From UMGS1387 sp045540015 (GTDB lineage Bacteria > Bacillota > Clostridia > Oscillospirales > CAG-382): a stretch of 40,116 nucleotides of DNA. The stretch is taken from assembly GCA_045540015.1 (NCBI GenBank), contig JAZQGP010000007.1, positions 1-40,116 on the forward strand, read 5' to 3'. Shown one piece after another: positions 1 through 5,748 of the stretch (its first letter is position 1; every line of letters begins with the position of its first letter). The notes under the pieces were generated by a model. The model was not told the origin of the DNA and did no database searches. It was given only the letters and a program-made list of their open reading frames with translations. Made by a program: the position numbers and the translations under genes.

Positions 1-303
1 CGTTTAGAACGAGTAAAGCTTGCTTATGAAGATGGTGTAGATACTCTTGAAGAGTACAAAGCAAAGAAAAAAGCCATTACAGATGAAATTGATAAGCTGA
101 AAGAAATGCTTGAGCAAGCTCAAGAAGAACCAAAAGAAGAAGTTAAGCTAAACAAAAAAGAGCTTCGCAGATTGACAGAAGTTTTGAAAGACGCTGATGT
201 AAGTAATATGGAAAAGAACAATATGGCAAGGACAATTTTTAAAGAAATTATAAAAGGAGGAGATGGCGGAAAACGGCTTAAATGCGTGTTTTGGCGGCAT
301 TAG
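1..303 (+). CDS. Large serine recombinase, C-terminal part (5' end outside window)
   Basis: The reading frame is open from base 1 and ends at TAG 301-303, so only the last 100 residues are visible. They start RLERVKLAYEDGVDTLEEYK, which resembles the coiled-coil tail that follows the zinc ribbon in large serine integrases of phages and conjugative elements (pattern AY..G..tleEYk.kK). The end, with FKEII, then K.LKCVFW, resembles the usual last beta strand of these proteins, so the 3' end looks intact. The catalytic domain lies to the left of the window and cannot be checked. The stop codon lies about 30 bases from the point where homology to CotJC is lost on the other strand. Integrase genes of this class usually sit next to their attachment site, so this fits an element end. 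Such enzymes recombine attP with attB, and excise with a directionality factor. The family call rests on the tail alone. Confidence 0.72.
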   Translation, partial: RLERVKLAYEDGVDTLEEYKAKKKAITDEIDKLKEMLEQAQEEPKEEVKLNKKELRRLTEVLKDADVSNMEKNNMARTIFKEIIKGGDGGKRLKCVFWRH

Positions 304-424
304 CTAGGCTACTCAAACATTTGCAGTACGCACCGCCGAACTGGCTCATTATAATCTGCGCAGACTTAGGATCTGTCTTTTTTATACTCAGCGGATACTG
401 AAGTCTTTTCTCATAATTCCACAT
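278..424 (-). pseudogene. cotJC: CotJC spore coat protein, 5' fragment cut off by an inserted element
   Basis: Reading the minus strand from ATG at 424 gives MWNYEKRLQYPLSIKKTDPK and continues to QFGG at residue 31. This matches the start of CotJC (manganese catalase-like coat proteins begin MW.YEK.LQYP and have a Q[YF]GG motif near residue 30). After GG the sequence turns into AYCKCLSSLANAAKTRI and stops at 278-280. A normal CotJC has about 190 residues and continues with an acidic ELAA-type helix, so more than 80 percent is missing. The loss point (about 325-332) lies just beyond the stop of the convergent serine recombinase gene. The gene starts 6 bases after the cotJB stop, with a GGGGTG ribosome site, so it is the third gene of the cotJ operon. 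The rest of cotJC should lie at the other end of the element, outside the window. Whether excision restores it during sporulation is inference. Confidence 0.8.
305..332. other. Inferred attachment site (att junction) inside cotJC
   Basis: This stretch lies between the recombinase stop codon (303) and the last codon that clearly matches CotJC (Gly31, 332-334). The crossover core of a serine integrase is usually 2 bases, inside arms of about 20-50 bases. The exact core cannot be fixed with only one junction in view. A small TAGC/GCTA inverted repeat at 301-311 is the only symmetry noticed. Confidence 0.45.
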
Positions 425-430
425 ACCTTC

Positions 431-697
431 CTACACCCCCATTTCCCATGGAAATGGACTCTCTATCCATTTCCAGCCGTCATTTACTGCAGTTATATTA
501 TCTGTAAGCAAAGGACCGTAAAGCTTTTCGTAGTCATTAGTAGCAGACTTTCTGAGAGTATTATATTTATCATAAAAGCGTTTTGCAGCCTCATCCTCGG
601 GATGCATATCCAAATACAGTCTTGCTTCGTCTACAGCAAAAGAATATTCTTGCACACGTCTGAGGCATCTTTCTTTAGATACACGGTTGTTCGTCAT
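431..697 (-). CDS. cotJB: Spore coat protein CotJB
   Basis: The 88-residue protein matches CotJB in length and sequence pattern. It has a Leu/Arg-rich first helix, FAVDEARLYLDMHPED near residues 20-36 (the family shows FA..E..LYLDTHP), a YEK.YGPL motif near residues 56-63, and the C-terminal WKWIESPFPWEM. CotJB is a small protein of the spore coat or outer forespore membrane, made in the mother cell and assembled with CotJA and CotJC. Its ATG overlaps the cotJA stop by 4 bases, so the two are translationally coupled. The third gene, cotJC, starts 6 bases downstream and is broken. CotJB itself looks intact. The biochemical function of the family is not well defined. Confidence 0.93.
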   Translation of the reverse strand: MTNNRVSKERCLRRVQEYSFAVDEARLYLDMHPEDEAAKRFYDKYNTLRKSATNDYEKLYGPLLTDNITAVNDGWKWIESPFPWEMGV

Positions 698-900
698 TTA
701 TTTATCCTCCCTGTTCCAAGATACGGAAGGTCAAGCTCGGGAAATATTGTTCCTCTTACAAGTGCCGCTTCCGGACTGTAAACACAATTCCAGTTTGCGT
801 TCTGCACAGGAGTATGTGATATTCCGAGCATCTGACACTGTCTCAATTCACATGTTTGTGCATTCTGCATGTCAACATTCATGTTTTTATCGCTATACAC
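694..900 (-). CDS. cotJA: Spore coat associated protein CotJA
   Basis: This 68-residue protein carries the CotJA core in its second half: a Gln-rich stretch, then VYSPEAALVRGTIFPELDLPY, close to the family pattern YSPEEAL..GTLFPELD.PY. CotJA belongs to the CotJ coat proteins made under sigma-E in the mother cell. The chosen start is GTG at 900, because AAAGGAAG lies 8 bases upstream of it; an in-frame ATG at 882 is the alternative. It is the first gene of cotJA-cotJB-cotJC. A sigma-E-like -10 box lies about 60 bases upstream (960-967). The N-terminal 25 residues are unlike the family core and rich in Asn, Gln and Met. Confidence 0.9.
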   Translation of the reverse strand: MYSDKNMNVDMQNAQTCELRQCQMLGISHTPVQNANWNCVYSPEAALVRGTIFPELDLPYLGTGRINK

Positions 901-959
901 GTTTCTATCTTCCTTTCATGCTTATTTTCTGAGAACCGTAAAACACAGCTCTCACGTTT

Positions 960-967
960 ATTGTATG
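960..967 (-). promoter_or_regulatory. Candidate sigma-E -10 box for the cotJ operon
   Basis: On the minus strand this reads CATACAAT, a full match to the sigma-E -10 consensus CATACANT. The element 14 bases upstream (GGACAAC) is a poor -35. Predicted transcription start is near 953, giving a leader of about 50 bases before the cotJA GTG. cotJ is sigma-E controlled in Bacillus. Confidence 0.42.
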
Positions 968-1019
968 CTTTTTTTATTACAGTTGTCCTGAACCGCAGGC
1001 ATGAATTGTAATATCCGGG

Positions 1020-1048
1020 TTGACAAATCCTGCAAATTGAAGTATAAT
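1020..1048 (+). promoter_or_regulatory. Consensus sigma-A promoter of the LRR lipoprotein gene
   Basis: TTGACA at 1020-1025, a 17-base spacer and TATAAT at 1043-1048 form a perfect consensus promoter. The gene ATG is at 1085 with GGGAGG at 1071-1076. Confidence 0.85.
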
Positions 1049-1084
1049 ACGAACAAATAAAAGCTAAATTGGGAGGACAATATC

Positions 1085-2110
1085 ATGAAGAAACATTTTT
1101 TTAAATTAATATCGGTTATGCTTGTCTTTGGACTTTTGCTTTGTTCTTCGTGTGATAAAAAACCAAATAACGAAACAAACAATGATGCAGTCGACACAAT
1201 GCTTTCCGAATCAGAACGCAATACTACGGAAGATGTCAAAGAAAACACTGCTTCAGAATCCGAAAATGCTTCAAATGTTACTGATGCTCAAAGCCAAAAT
1301 ACAACTGTAACTGAGACCGAAAATGACAATAATACCGCAAAGTCCAAAAACGAAAATGACAGCGATAAATCAGCGGACTCAGCAACCGCAAAGGCTGATG
1401 AAGTAAGCTTTGAAAACAAAGGACTTCTTTTGGCGGTTAAAAAAGCTCTTGGTAAGGAATTTATTACAAAGCAAGACATACTTGACATATATTATCTTGC
1501 AATTGTACCCATTGACGGCGGAGCGTTCGGACTGAGCGTTGGTCTTTCAGATTACCGCGATGCATATTTTGCAGAAATTGCAAAGGAAGCTCCCAATTAC
1601 GTAAATCTCATTCCTTATGTCAAGGAAGCCGAGTTTTCTATTGAAAGCAGCAAATATCTTGACACAGACCTTGCACTCTTTGAAAATATTGAAATTTTTG
1701 AATACTACGCATTTCCGGTAAATGATGTAACTTTCATTAAAAACTATCCGAATCTTACATACGGTTACTTCTCGTCAAACGGAATAACAGATGTTTCCGG
1801 CCTCTCCGACTACAATCCTGAAAGCCTGACAGAGCTTGATTTTACAGGCAATTCCATTTCTGACTGGTCTGCTCTTAATCACATTGAAGACAAGGTCATC
1901 GTGCTTTATTCCGCACAAGACGGAAAAATCATAAAGCTAAACGAATACAACGCTTCCTCCGACAAGGACTCGCTTCTTGAAATACCTGAAGCTCCTGTTG
2001 TCGAAGAAACTCAAGAACCCGAAATGAGCGAAGAAGAAGCAAAGAAGCAAGCCGAAGCCTTAGGACAGCAAATAGCAGAAAGCATCGACTGGGGCTCGTT
2101 GTTTGAATAA
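1085..2110 (+). CDS. Secreted lipoprotein with a leucine-rich-repeat-like domain
   Basis: The 341-residue protein begins with a lysine-containing N terminus and a hydrophobic stretch (residues 8-20), ending in LLLCSSC. This looks like a lipoprotein signal, although the box is not canonical because Cys rather than Leu sits at -3. Residues 25-110 are a low-complexity linker rich in Asn, Thr, Ser, Glu and Lys, which would hold the domain away from the membrane. Residues about 115-280 form the folded part. At about 220-265 it shows YFSSNGITDVSGL and LTELDFTGNSISDWSAL, which follow the internalin-type leucine-rich repeat spacing. The last 40 residues are charged (Glu, Lys). The gene stands alone, with its own consensus promoter and a terminator at 2129-2163. 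LRR domains usually bind proteins; the ligand is unknown. No enzyme motif was seen. Confidence 0.72.
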   Translation: MKKHFFKLISVMLVFGLLLCSSCDKKPNNETNNDAVDTMLSESERNTTEDVKENTASESENASNVTDAQSQNTTVTETENDNNTAKSKNENDSDKSADSATAKADEVSFENKGLLLAVKKALGKEFITKQDILDIYYLAIVPIDGGAFGLSVGLSDYRDAYFAEIAKEAPNYVNLIPYVKEAEFSIESSKYLDTDLALFENIEIFEYYAFPVNDVTFIKNYPNLTYGYFSSNGITDVSGLSDYNPESLTELDFTGNSISDWSALNHIEDKVIVLYSAQDGKIIKLNEYNASSDKDSLLEIPEAPVVEETQEPEMSEEEAKKQAEALGQQIAESIDWGSLFE

Positions 2111-2128
2111 ACTGATAATTATACGAAA

Positions 2129-2163
2129 ATGACCGGCACTTACACAGTGTCGGTCATGTTTTT
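2129..2163. terminator. Bidirectional intrinsic terminator
   Basis: An 11-base stem (2129-2139 with 2147-2157, one G-U pair) is followed by GTTTTT on the plus strand, with an A-rich stretch on the other side that gives T residues on the minus strand. It separates the convergent lipoprotein and acetyltransferase genes. Confidence 0.8.
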
Positions 2164-2755
2164 ATTCATTTGCAGGCGTTCTGTAAATCACTATTGTCTT
2201 GTACTCGCCTTTTATAAACATACTGTTTTTATAAATACCGTCAAGCTCAGTCATACCGCATTTTTTCATAACTGAAATTGAAGCGTTATTTCCCTCTATA
2301 CATTTGGCATAAAAAGAGGTGAGTCCGAATACCTCTCGTCCAAACTGCATAACTCTCTTTGCTGCTTCTGCGGCAAGTCCCCTGCCCCAATAATCCTTGG
2401 AAAGAACATAGCCTATCTCTGCCATATTTTTCTTTTCATCAAAGCTTGTAAAGCCGCAAGTTCCTATCATTCTGCCTGTTGATTTTTCTACTATTCCCCA
2501 ATCATTGTAAAACCCTGATTTGTACTTTTTTTGCAGCAGCTTTATATGACGCTGTGTTTCCTTGAGCGAGGAATGCGGCGACCAGGTAAGATACCTTGTG
2601 ACAAGCGGATCCTTTGCATAATCATACATATCGTGCGCGTATTCGTCGACTATCTTCTTCAAATAAAGGCGATCTGTTTCAAGAGTGGGAGCATCCGAAA
2701 AGACCTCTTTAATTTTTGCTTCAAGATTCGACAACGGTAAACCCAAAAATGACAT
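2162..2755 (-). CDS. GNAT acetyltransferase, RimJ/RimL-like
   Basis: The 197-residue protein has the layout of the ribosomal-protein acetyltransferase branch of the GNAT fold: LETDRLYLKKI near residues 25-35, DPLVTRYLTW near 48-57, and GIVEKSTGRMIGTCGF near 87-102. The acetyl-CoA loop follows in GYVLSKDYWGRGLAAEA near 116-132 (R/Q-x-x-G-x-G/A pattern in WGRGLA), then ENxxSIxVMKKCGM near 155-167. These enzymes move an acetyl group from acetyl-CoA to an amine; many close relatives act on protein N termini or small amines, and the substrate here is unknown. A TTGAAT-N18-TATAAT promoter lies upstream. The first 20 residues (MSFLGLPLSNLEAKIKEVF) precede the usual domain start. Confidence 0.85.
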   Translation of the reverse strand: MSFLGLPLSNLEAKIKEVFSDAPTLETDRLYLKKIVDEYAHDMYDYAKDPLVTRYLTWSPHSSLKETQRHIKLLQKKYKSGFYNDWGIVEKSTGRMIGTCGFTSFDEKKNMAEIGYVLSKDYWGRGLAAEAAKRVMQFGREVFGLTSFYAKCIEGNNASISVMKKCGMTELDGIYKNSMFIKGEYKTIVIYRTPANE

Positions 2756-2785
2756 AAAATAAATCCTTTTCTATAATATATACGT

Positions 2786-2815
2786 ATTATATTAGATAAT
2801 GCCCTTGCAATTCAA
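2786..2815 (-). promoter_or_regulatory. Promoter of the GNAT gene
   Basis: On the minus strand TTGAAT (2815-2810), 18 bases and TATAAT (2791-2786). It lies about 30 bases upstream of the start codon region. Confidence 0.6.
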
Positions 2816-2866
2816 TCATAAAATATGAATTATTAAGTAGAAATGCCGCCTTTTTTCAAATAACTC

Positions 2867-2895
2867 TTGAAAACCAAATAACTTTGTAATATAAT
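2867..2895 (+). promoter_or_regulatory. Promoter of the HAD-PHP-PHP operon
   Basis: TTGAAA at 2867-2872, a 17-base spacer and TATAAT at 2890-2895. It is directly upstream of the HAD gene and faces away from the GNAT promoter. Confidence 0.75.
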
Positions 2896-2914
2896 ACGGT
2901 AGAGGTAGATGATG

Positions 2915-3589
2915 ATGATTATCTTAAAAAACATCAAAGGCGCAATATTCGATATGGACGGAACGCTTATTGACTCTTTGATATACTGGAACATGCTATG
3001 GGACAAATTCGGCAAGCTGTATTTGAACGGAAAGCACTTTGCTCCATTACCGGAAGACGACAAAGCCATAAGAACAATGACTCTGGAAGATGCGACAAGT
3101 CACATACATTCCGTCTATGGAATAGGCAAAAACGCGGAAGAATTATTTGATGTGGCAAACAAACTTATAATACAACTTTATTCCGTCGATGTAGAACTTA
3201 AAGATGGTGTTTTGGAATTTCTTGAATATTGCCGCGAAAAAAATGTAAAAATGTGTATCGCCTCTGCTACCAACATAGATTTGATAAAAATAGCAGTCAG
3301 GCATTGCAATATCGAAAAATATTTTTTGGATATTCTTTCCTGTGCAGACATCGGCAAAGGCAAAGACATGCCTGACATTTATTTAAAAGCGTTATCTTCG
3401 CTCGGCACTTCAATTGATGAGACATGCGTATTTGAGGATTCGCACGTTGCAATTGCAACAGCTGCAAAAATAGGATTGAAAACAGTCGGTTTATACGACA
3501 GATACAATTACGGTCAAGACGAAATAAAGCGCATTGCAAATGAATATATTGCAGAAGGCGAAACACTGAAAAAACTTATACAAGTATAA
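2915..3589 (+). CDS. HAD-superfamily phosphatase (beta-phosphoglucomutase/Gph-like)
   Basis: The protein (224 residues from the chosen start) has all four HAD motifs: FDMDGTLIDS near residues 12-21 (nucleophile Asp and acid Asp), SAT near 116 (motif II), a lysine-containing segment GKGKDMP near 148-154 (motif III) and VFEDS near 171 (motif IV). The helical cap sits between motifs I and II, so it belongs to the class I cap group with beta-phosphoglucomutase and phosphoglycolate phosphatase. Three ATG codons lie in a row at 2909, 2912 and 2915. The GAGGT at 2902-2906 fits the third best (8-base spacing). The gene starts an operon with two PHP phosphoesterases, with only 16 bases to the next start. 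The substrate is probably a phosphorylated sugar or similar small molecule, but is not known. Confidence 0.85.
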   Translation: MIILKNIKGAIFDMDGTLIDSLIYWNMLWDKFGKLYLNGKHFAPLPEDDKAIRTMTLEDATSHIHSVYGIGKNAEELFDVANKLIIQLYSVDVELKDGVLEFLEYCREKNVKMCIASATNIDLIKIAVRHCNIEKYFLDILSCADIGKGKDMPDIYLKALSSLGTSIDETCVFEDSHVAIATAAKIGLKTVGLYDRYNYGQDEIKRIANEYIAEGETLKKLIQV

Positions 3590-3605
3590 TCTGAGGTGGG
3601 TTATC

Positions 3606-4613
3606 ATGAAAAAATATCTATTGCCCGAAAACGGCTCATTTTACAAGTCGAATCTTCACTGTCACAGCAATTTTTCCGACGGGAAATACACGCCCGCAGA
3701 GCTGAAGGAAATATATAAATCCCTTGGCTACTCCATTCTTTCAATTACCGATCACGAAGGCTTTTTCTATCACCCCGAACTTGACGATGGAGAGTTTCTG
3801 ACCATTGCAGGCTACGAGCTTTCCTTTGACATGATAAGCGACCGTCCGAGAAGCGAAGTTCCGACCTGTCACCTATGCCTTTACAAAAAGGATCCGTCTG
3901 ACATCTATCAGCCGGGATATGACGAAAATTATGTGAATACGCATATAGCCTGGACAGTTACACCTGAAATGAAATCGCAAATCAAGGGAAAAGGCGAGCC
4001 TTTTGACCGTGAGTACACACATGAAAATATAAACAATGTTATGAAGATTCTCAAAGACGAAGGATTTATTATAACCTACAATCACCCGAAATGGTCAATG
4101 GAAAGCTACGAAGACTACATTCTTCACGACGGACACGACAACCTTGAAATCTACAACCATGATTCATGCCGCTGCGGACATGATGAACGCAACGGCGAGG
4201 TATATGATGCATATCTGCGCAAAGGCAAAAAGCTGTTTGTAACAGCATGTGACGACAACCACGATTCATCAACGGCAAACCGCATCGGCGGATTTACAAT
4301 GTTCAAAGCACCCTCTCTTACATACGAAAACATTATGAATGCTTTTGAAAAGGGAGAATTTTACGCATCGGAAGGTCCTGAAATTGACGAGCTTTACGTT
4401 GAGGACGGAAAGATTGTTTTAAAATCAAAAACTCCGCTTCGTTATGTGAGCCTTATTACAGGCACGAGATACACATCAAGATGTGCGGGAGACCCTATAT
4501 ACGAAGTAAGTCTTCCCATAAGACCCGACTGCAAGTACATTCGTCTTGAAGCCTGCGACCTGCAGGGCAGAAAGGCATACACGAATGCATACTGGCTTAA
4601 GGACATTATGTGA
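3606..4613 (+). CDS. PHP-domain metal-dependent phosphoesterase, copy 1
   Basis: The 335-residue protein carries the PHP metal motifs: NLHCHSNFSDG at residues 16-26 (H18, H20 and the following D), SITDHEG at 46-52 (D49, H50), a Glu near 69 (GYELSF), YNHPKWS near 159 and ACDDNHD near 218. PHP domains bind up to three metal ions in a distorted barrel and hydrolyse phosphomonoesters or phosphodiesters. The C-terminal 70 residues form a beta-rich extension seen in stand-alone PHP proteins. GAGGTGG lies 7 bases upstream of the ATG. A homologous second copy follows after 13 bases, so the pair probably arose by tandem duplication. A HAD phosphatase sits just upstream. The substrate is not predictable from sequence. 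Confidence 0.85.
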   Translation: MKKYLLPENGSFYKSNLHCHSNFSDGKYTPAELKEIYKSLGYSILSITDHEGFFYHPELDDGEFLTIAGYELSFDMISDRPRSEVPTCHLCLYKKDPSDIYQPGYDENYVNTHIAWTVTPEMKSQIKGKGEPFDREYTHENINNVMKILKDEGFIITYNHPKWSMESYEDYILHDGHDNLEIYNHDSCRCGHDERNGEVYDAYLRKGKKLFVTACDDNHDSSTANRIGGFTMFKAPSLTYENIMNAFEKGEFYASEGPEIDELYVEDGKIVLKSKTPLRYVSLITGTRYTSRCAGDPIYEVSLPIRPDCKYIRLEACDLQGRKAYTNAYWLKDIM

Positions 4614-4626
4614 TCAACGGAGCAAA

Positions 4627-5649
4627 ATGATGAAAAAGTATCTGCTGCCTGAAAACGGCAATTTCTACAAAGCAAATCTTCACTGTCACAGCACATTTTC
4701 CGACGGCAAGCACACGCCGGCAGAGCTTAAAGAGCTATACAAAGCACAGGGCTACAGCGTTCTTGCAATCACCGACCACGAAGGGCTTATATACCATGGC
4801 GAGCTTAACGACGAAGAATTTCTGACAATACCGGGTGTTGAGCTTGCGTTCTACAAAATGAAGAACGACCCGTACATCACCTGCCACCTATGCTTTTACA
4901 AGAAAGATAACACAGATGTATATCAGCCGGGATACAATCCTTCATTTGTGCATCCGAGCTTTGCCTGGACGACAAATGACGAAATGCGTGCACAGATTAC
5001 TCCCAAGGGCGAAGCATTCAGCATGCTCTATACTCCCGAAAACATAAACCACGTTATAAAAACCATGAAGAACGAGGGCTTTATCTGCACACTGAACCAC
5101 CCGAAATGGTCTATGCAATACTACTGCGACTACATAAACTATGAAGGTCTTGACAACCTTGAGGTTTACAACAATGCATGCTACAATTCGGGACACGACG
5201 AGCACAACGGAGAAGTTTACGACGTGCTTCTGAGAAAAAAGGGCAAAAGAATGTTTGTGACAGCGAATGACGACAACCACCGCCACATCACAAACGAAAA
5301 CCACGACATGTTCGGCGGATTTACCATGTTCAAAGCCCCCACGCTTTCTCACTCCGACATAATGCGCGCTTTTGAAAACGGAGATTTCTACGCTTCAAGC
5401 GGTCCCATAATCAAGGAGCTTTACGTTGAGGACGGATATATTGTTCTTACAAGCGACACTCCCTTGCGTTATGTCAGAATGGTAACGGGCGAACAGAGAG
5501 TCGGCATTGTAAGAAACAGAGACAAGTCTCCTGTTTTTGAAGCACGGATAAAAATTGATCCCGACAGCGGTTACATTCGTCTTGAAGCAGAAGATTTTGA
5601 CGGTGGGCGGGCGTATACGAACGCGTACTGCATTTCAGATATAATTTAA
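4627..5649 (+). CDS. PHP-domain metal-dependent phosphoesterase, copy 2
   Basis: This 340-residue protein is clearly homologous to the preceding gene over its full length. They share KYLLPENG, YK.NLHCHS.FSDGK.TPAEL, TDHEG, the NHPKWSM block, the DDNH block, and GGFTMFKAP near the end. The metal residues are kept (HCH, TDH, NHP, NDDNH). The frame is open further upstream into the previous gene, but the start is placed at ATG 4627 (or 4630), because CGGAGC lies just upstream and the protein then aligns with copy 1 at its N terminus. Copy 2 differs by a few short insertions, for example near the HRHITNEN segment. A 10-base-pair terminator follows at 5704. The two enzymes may act on related substrates. 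Confidence 0.85.
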   Translation: MMKKYLLPENGNFYKANLHCHSTFSDGKHTPAELKELYKAQGYSVLAITDHEGLIYHGELNDEEFLTIPGVELAFYKMKNDPYITCHLCFYKKDNTDVYQPGYNPSFVHPSFAWTTNDEMRAQITPKGEAFSMLYTPENINHVIKTMKNEGFICTLNHPKWSMQYYCDYINYEGLDNLEVYNNACYNSGHDEHNGEVYDVLLRKKGKRMFVTANDDNHRHITNENHDMFGGFTMFKAPTLSHSDIMRAFENGDFYASSGPIIKELYVEDGYIVLTSDTPLRYVRMVTGEQRVGIVRNRDKSPVFEARIKIDPDSGYIRLEAEDFDGGRAYTNAYCISDII

Positions 5650-5703
5650 GCACCTGATATATGATTTCAAAACACACAAGCAAAACACTGTTACAAAGCA
5701 AAT

Positions 5704-5740
5704 ACCGCACGGAATACTGAATCCGTGCGGTGTTATTTTG
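5704..5740. terminator. Bidirectional intrinsic terminator
   Basis: A perfect 10-base-pair stem (ACCGCACGGA at 5704-5713 with its complement at 5722-5731) is followed by a T-rich stretch. It closes the HAD-PHP-PHP operon on the plus strand and the long minus-strand gene run that ends at 5749. Confidence 0.85.
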
Positions 5741-5748
5741 TTTATGCA

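Noticed and set aside
4546..4626. Earlier start for the second PHP gene
   Set aside because: The frame is open into the first PHP gene, but the ribosome site and the alignment with copy 1 both place the start at 4627-4630.
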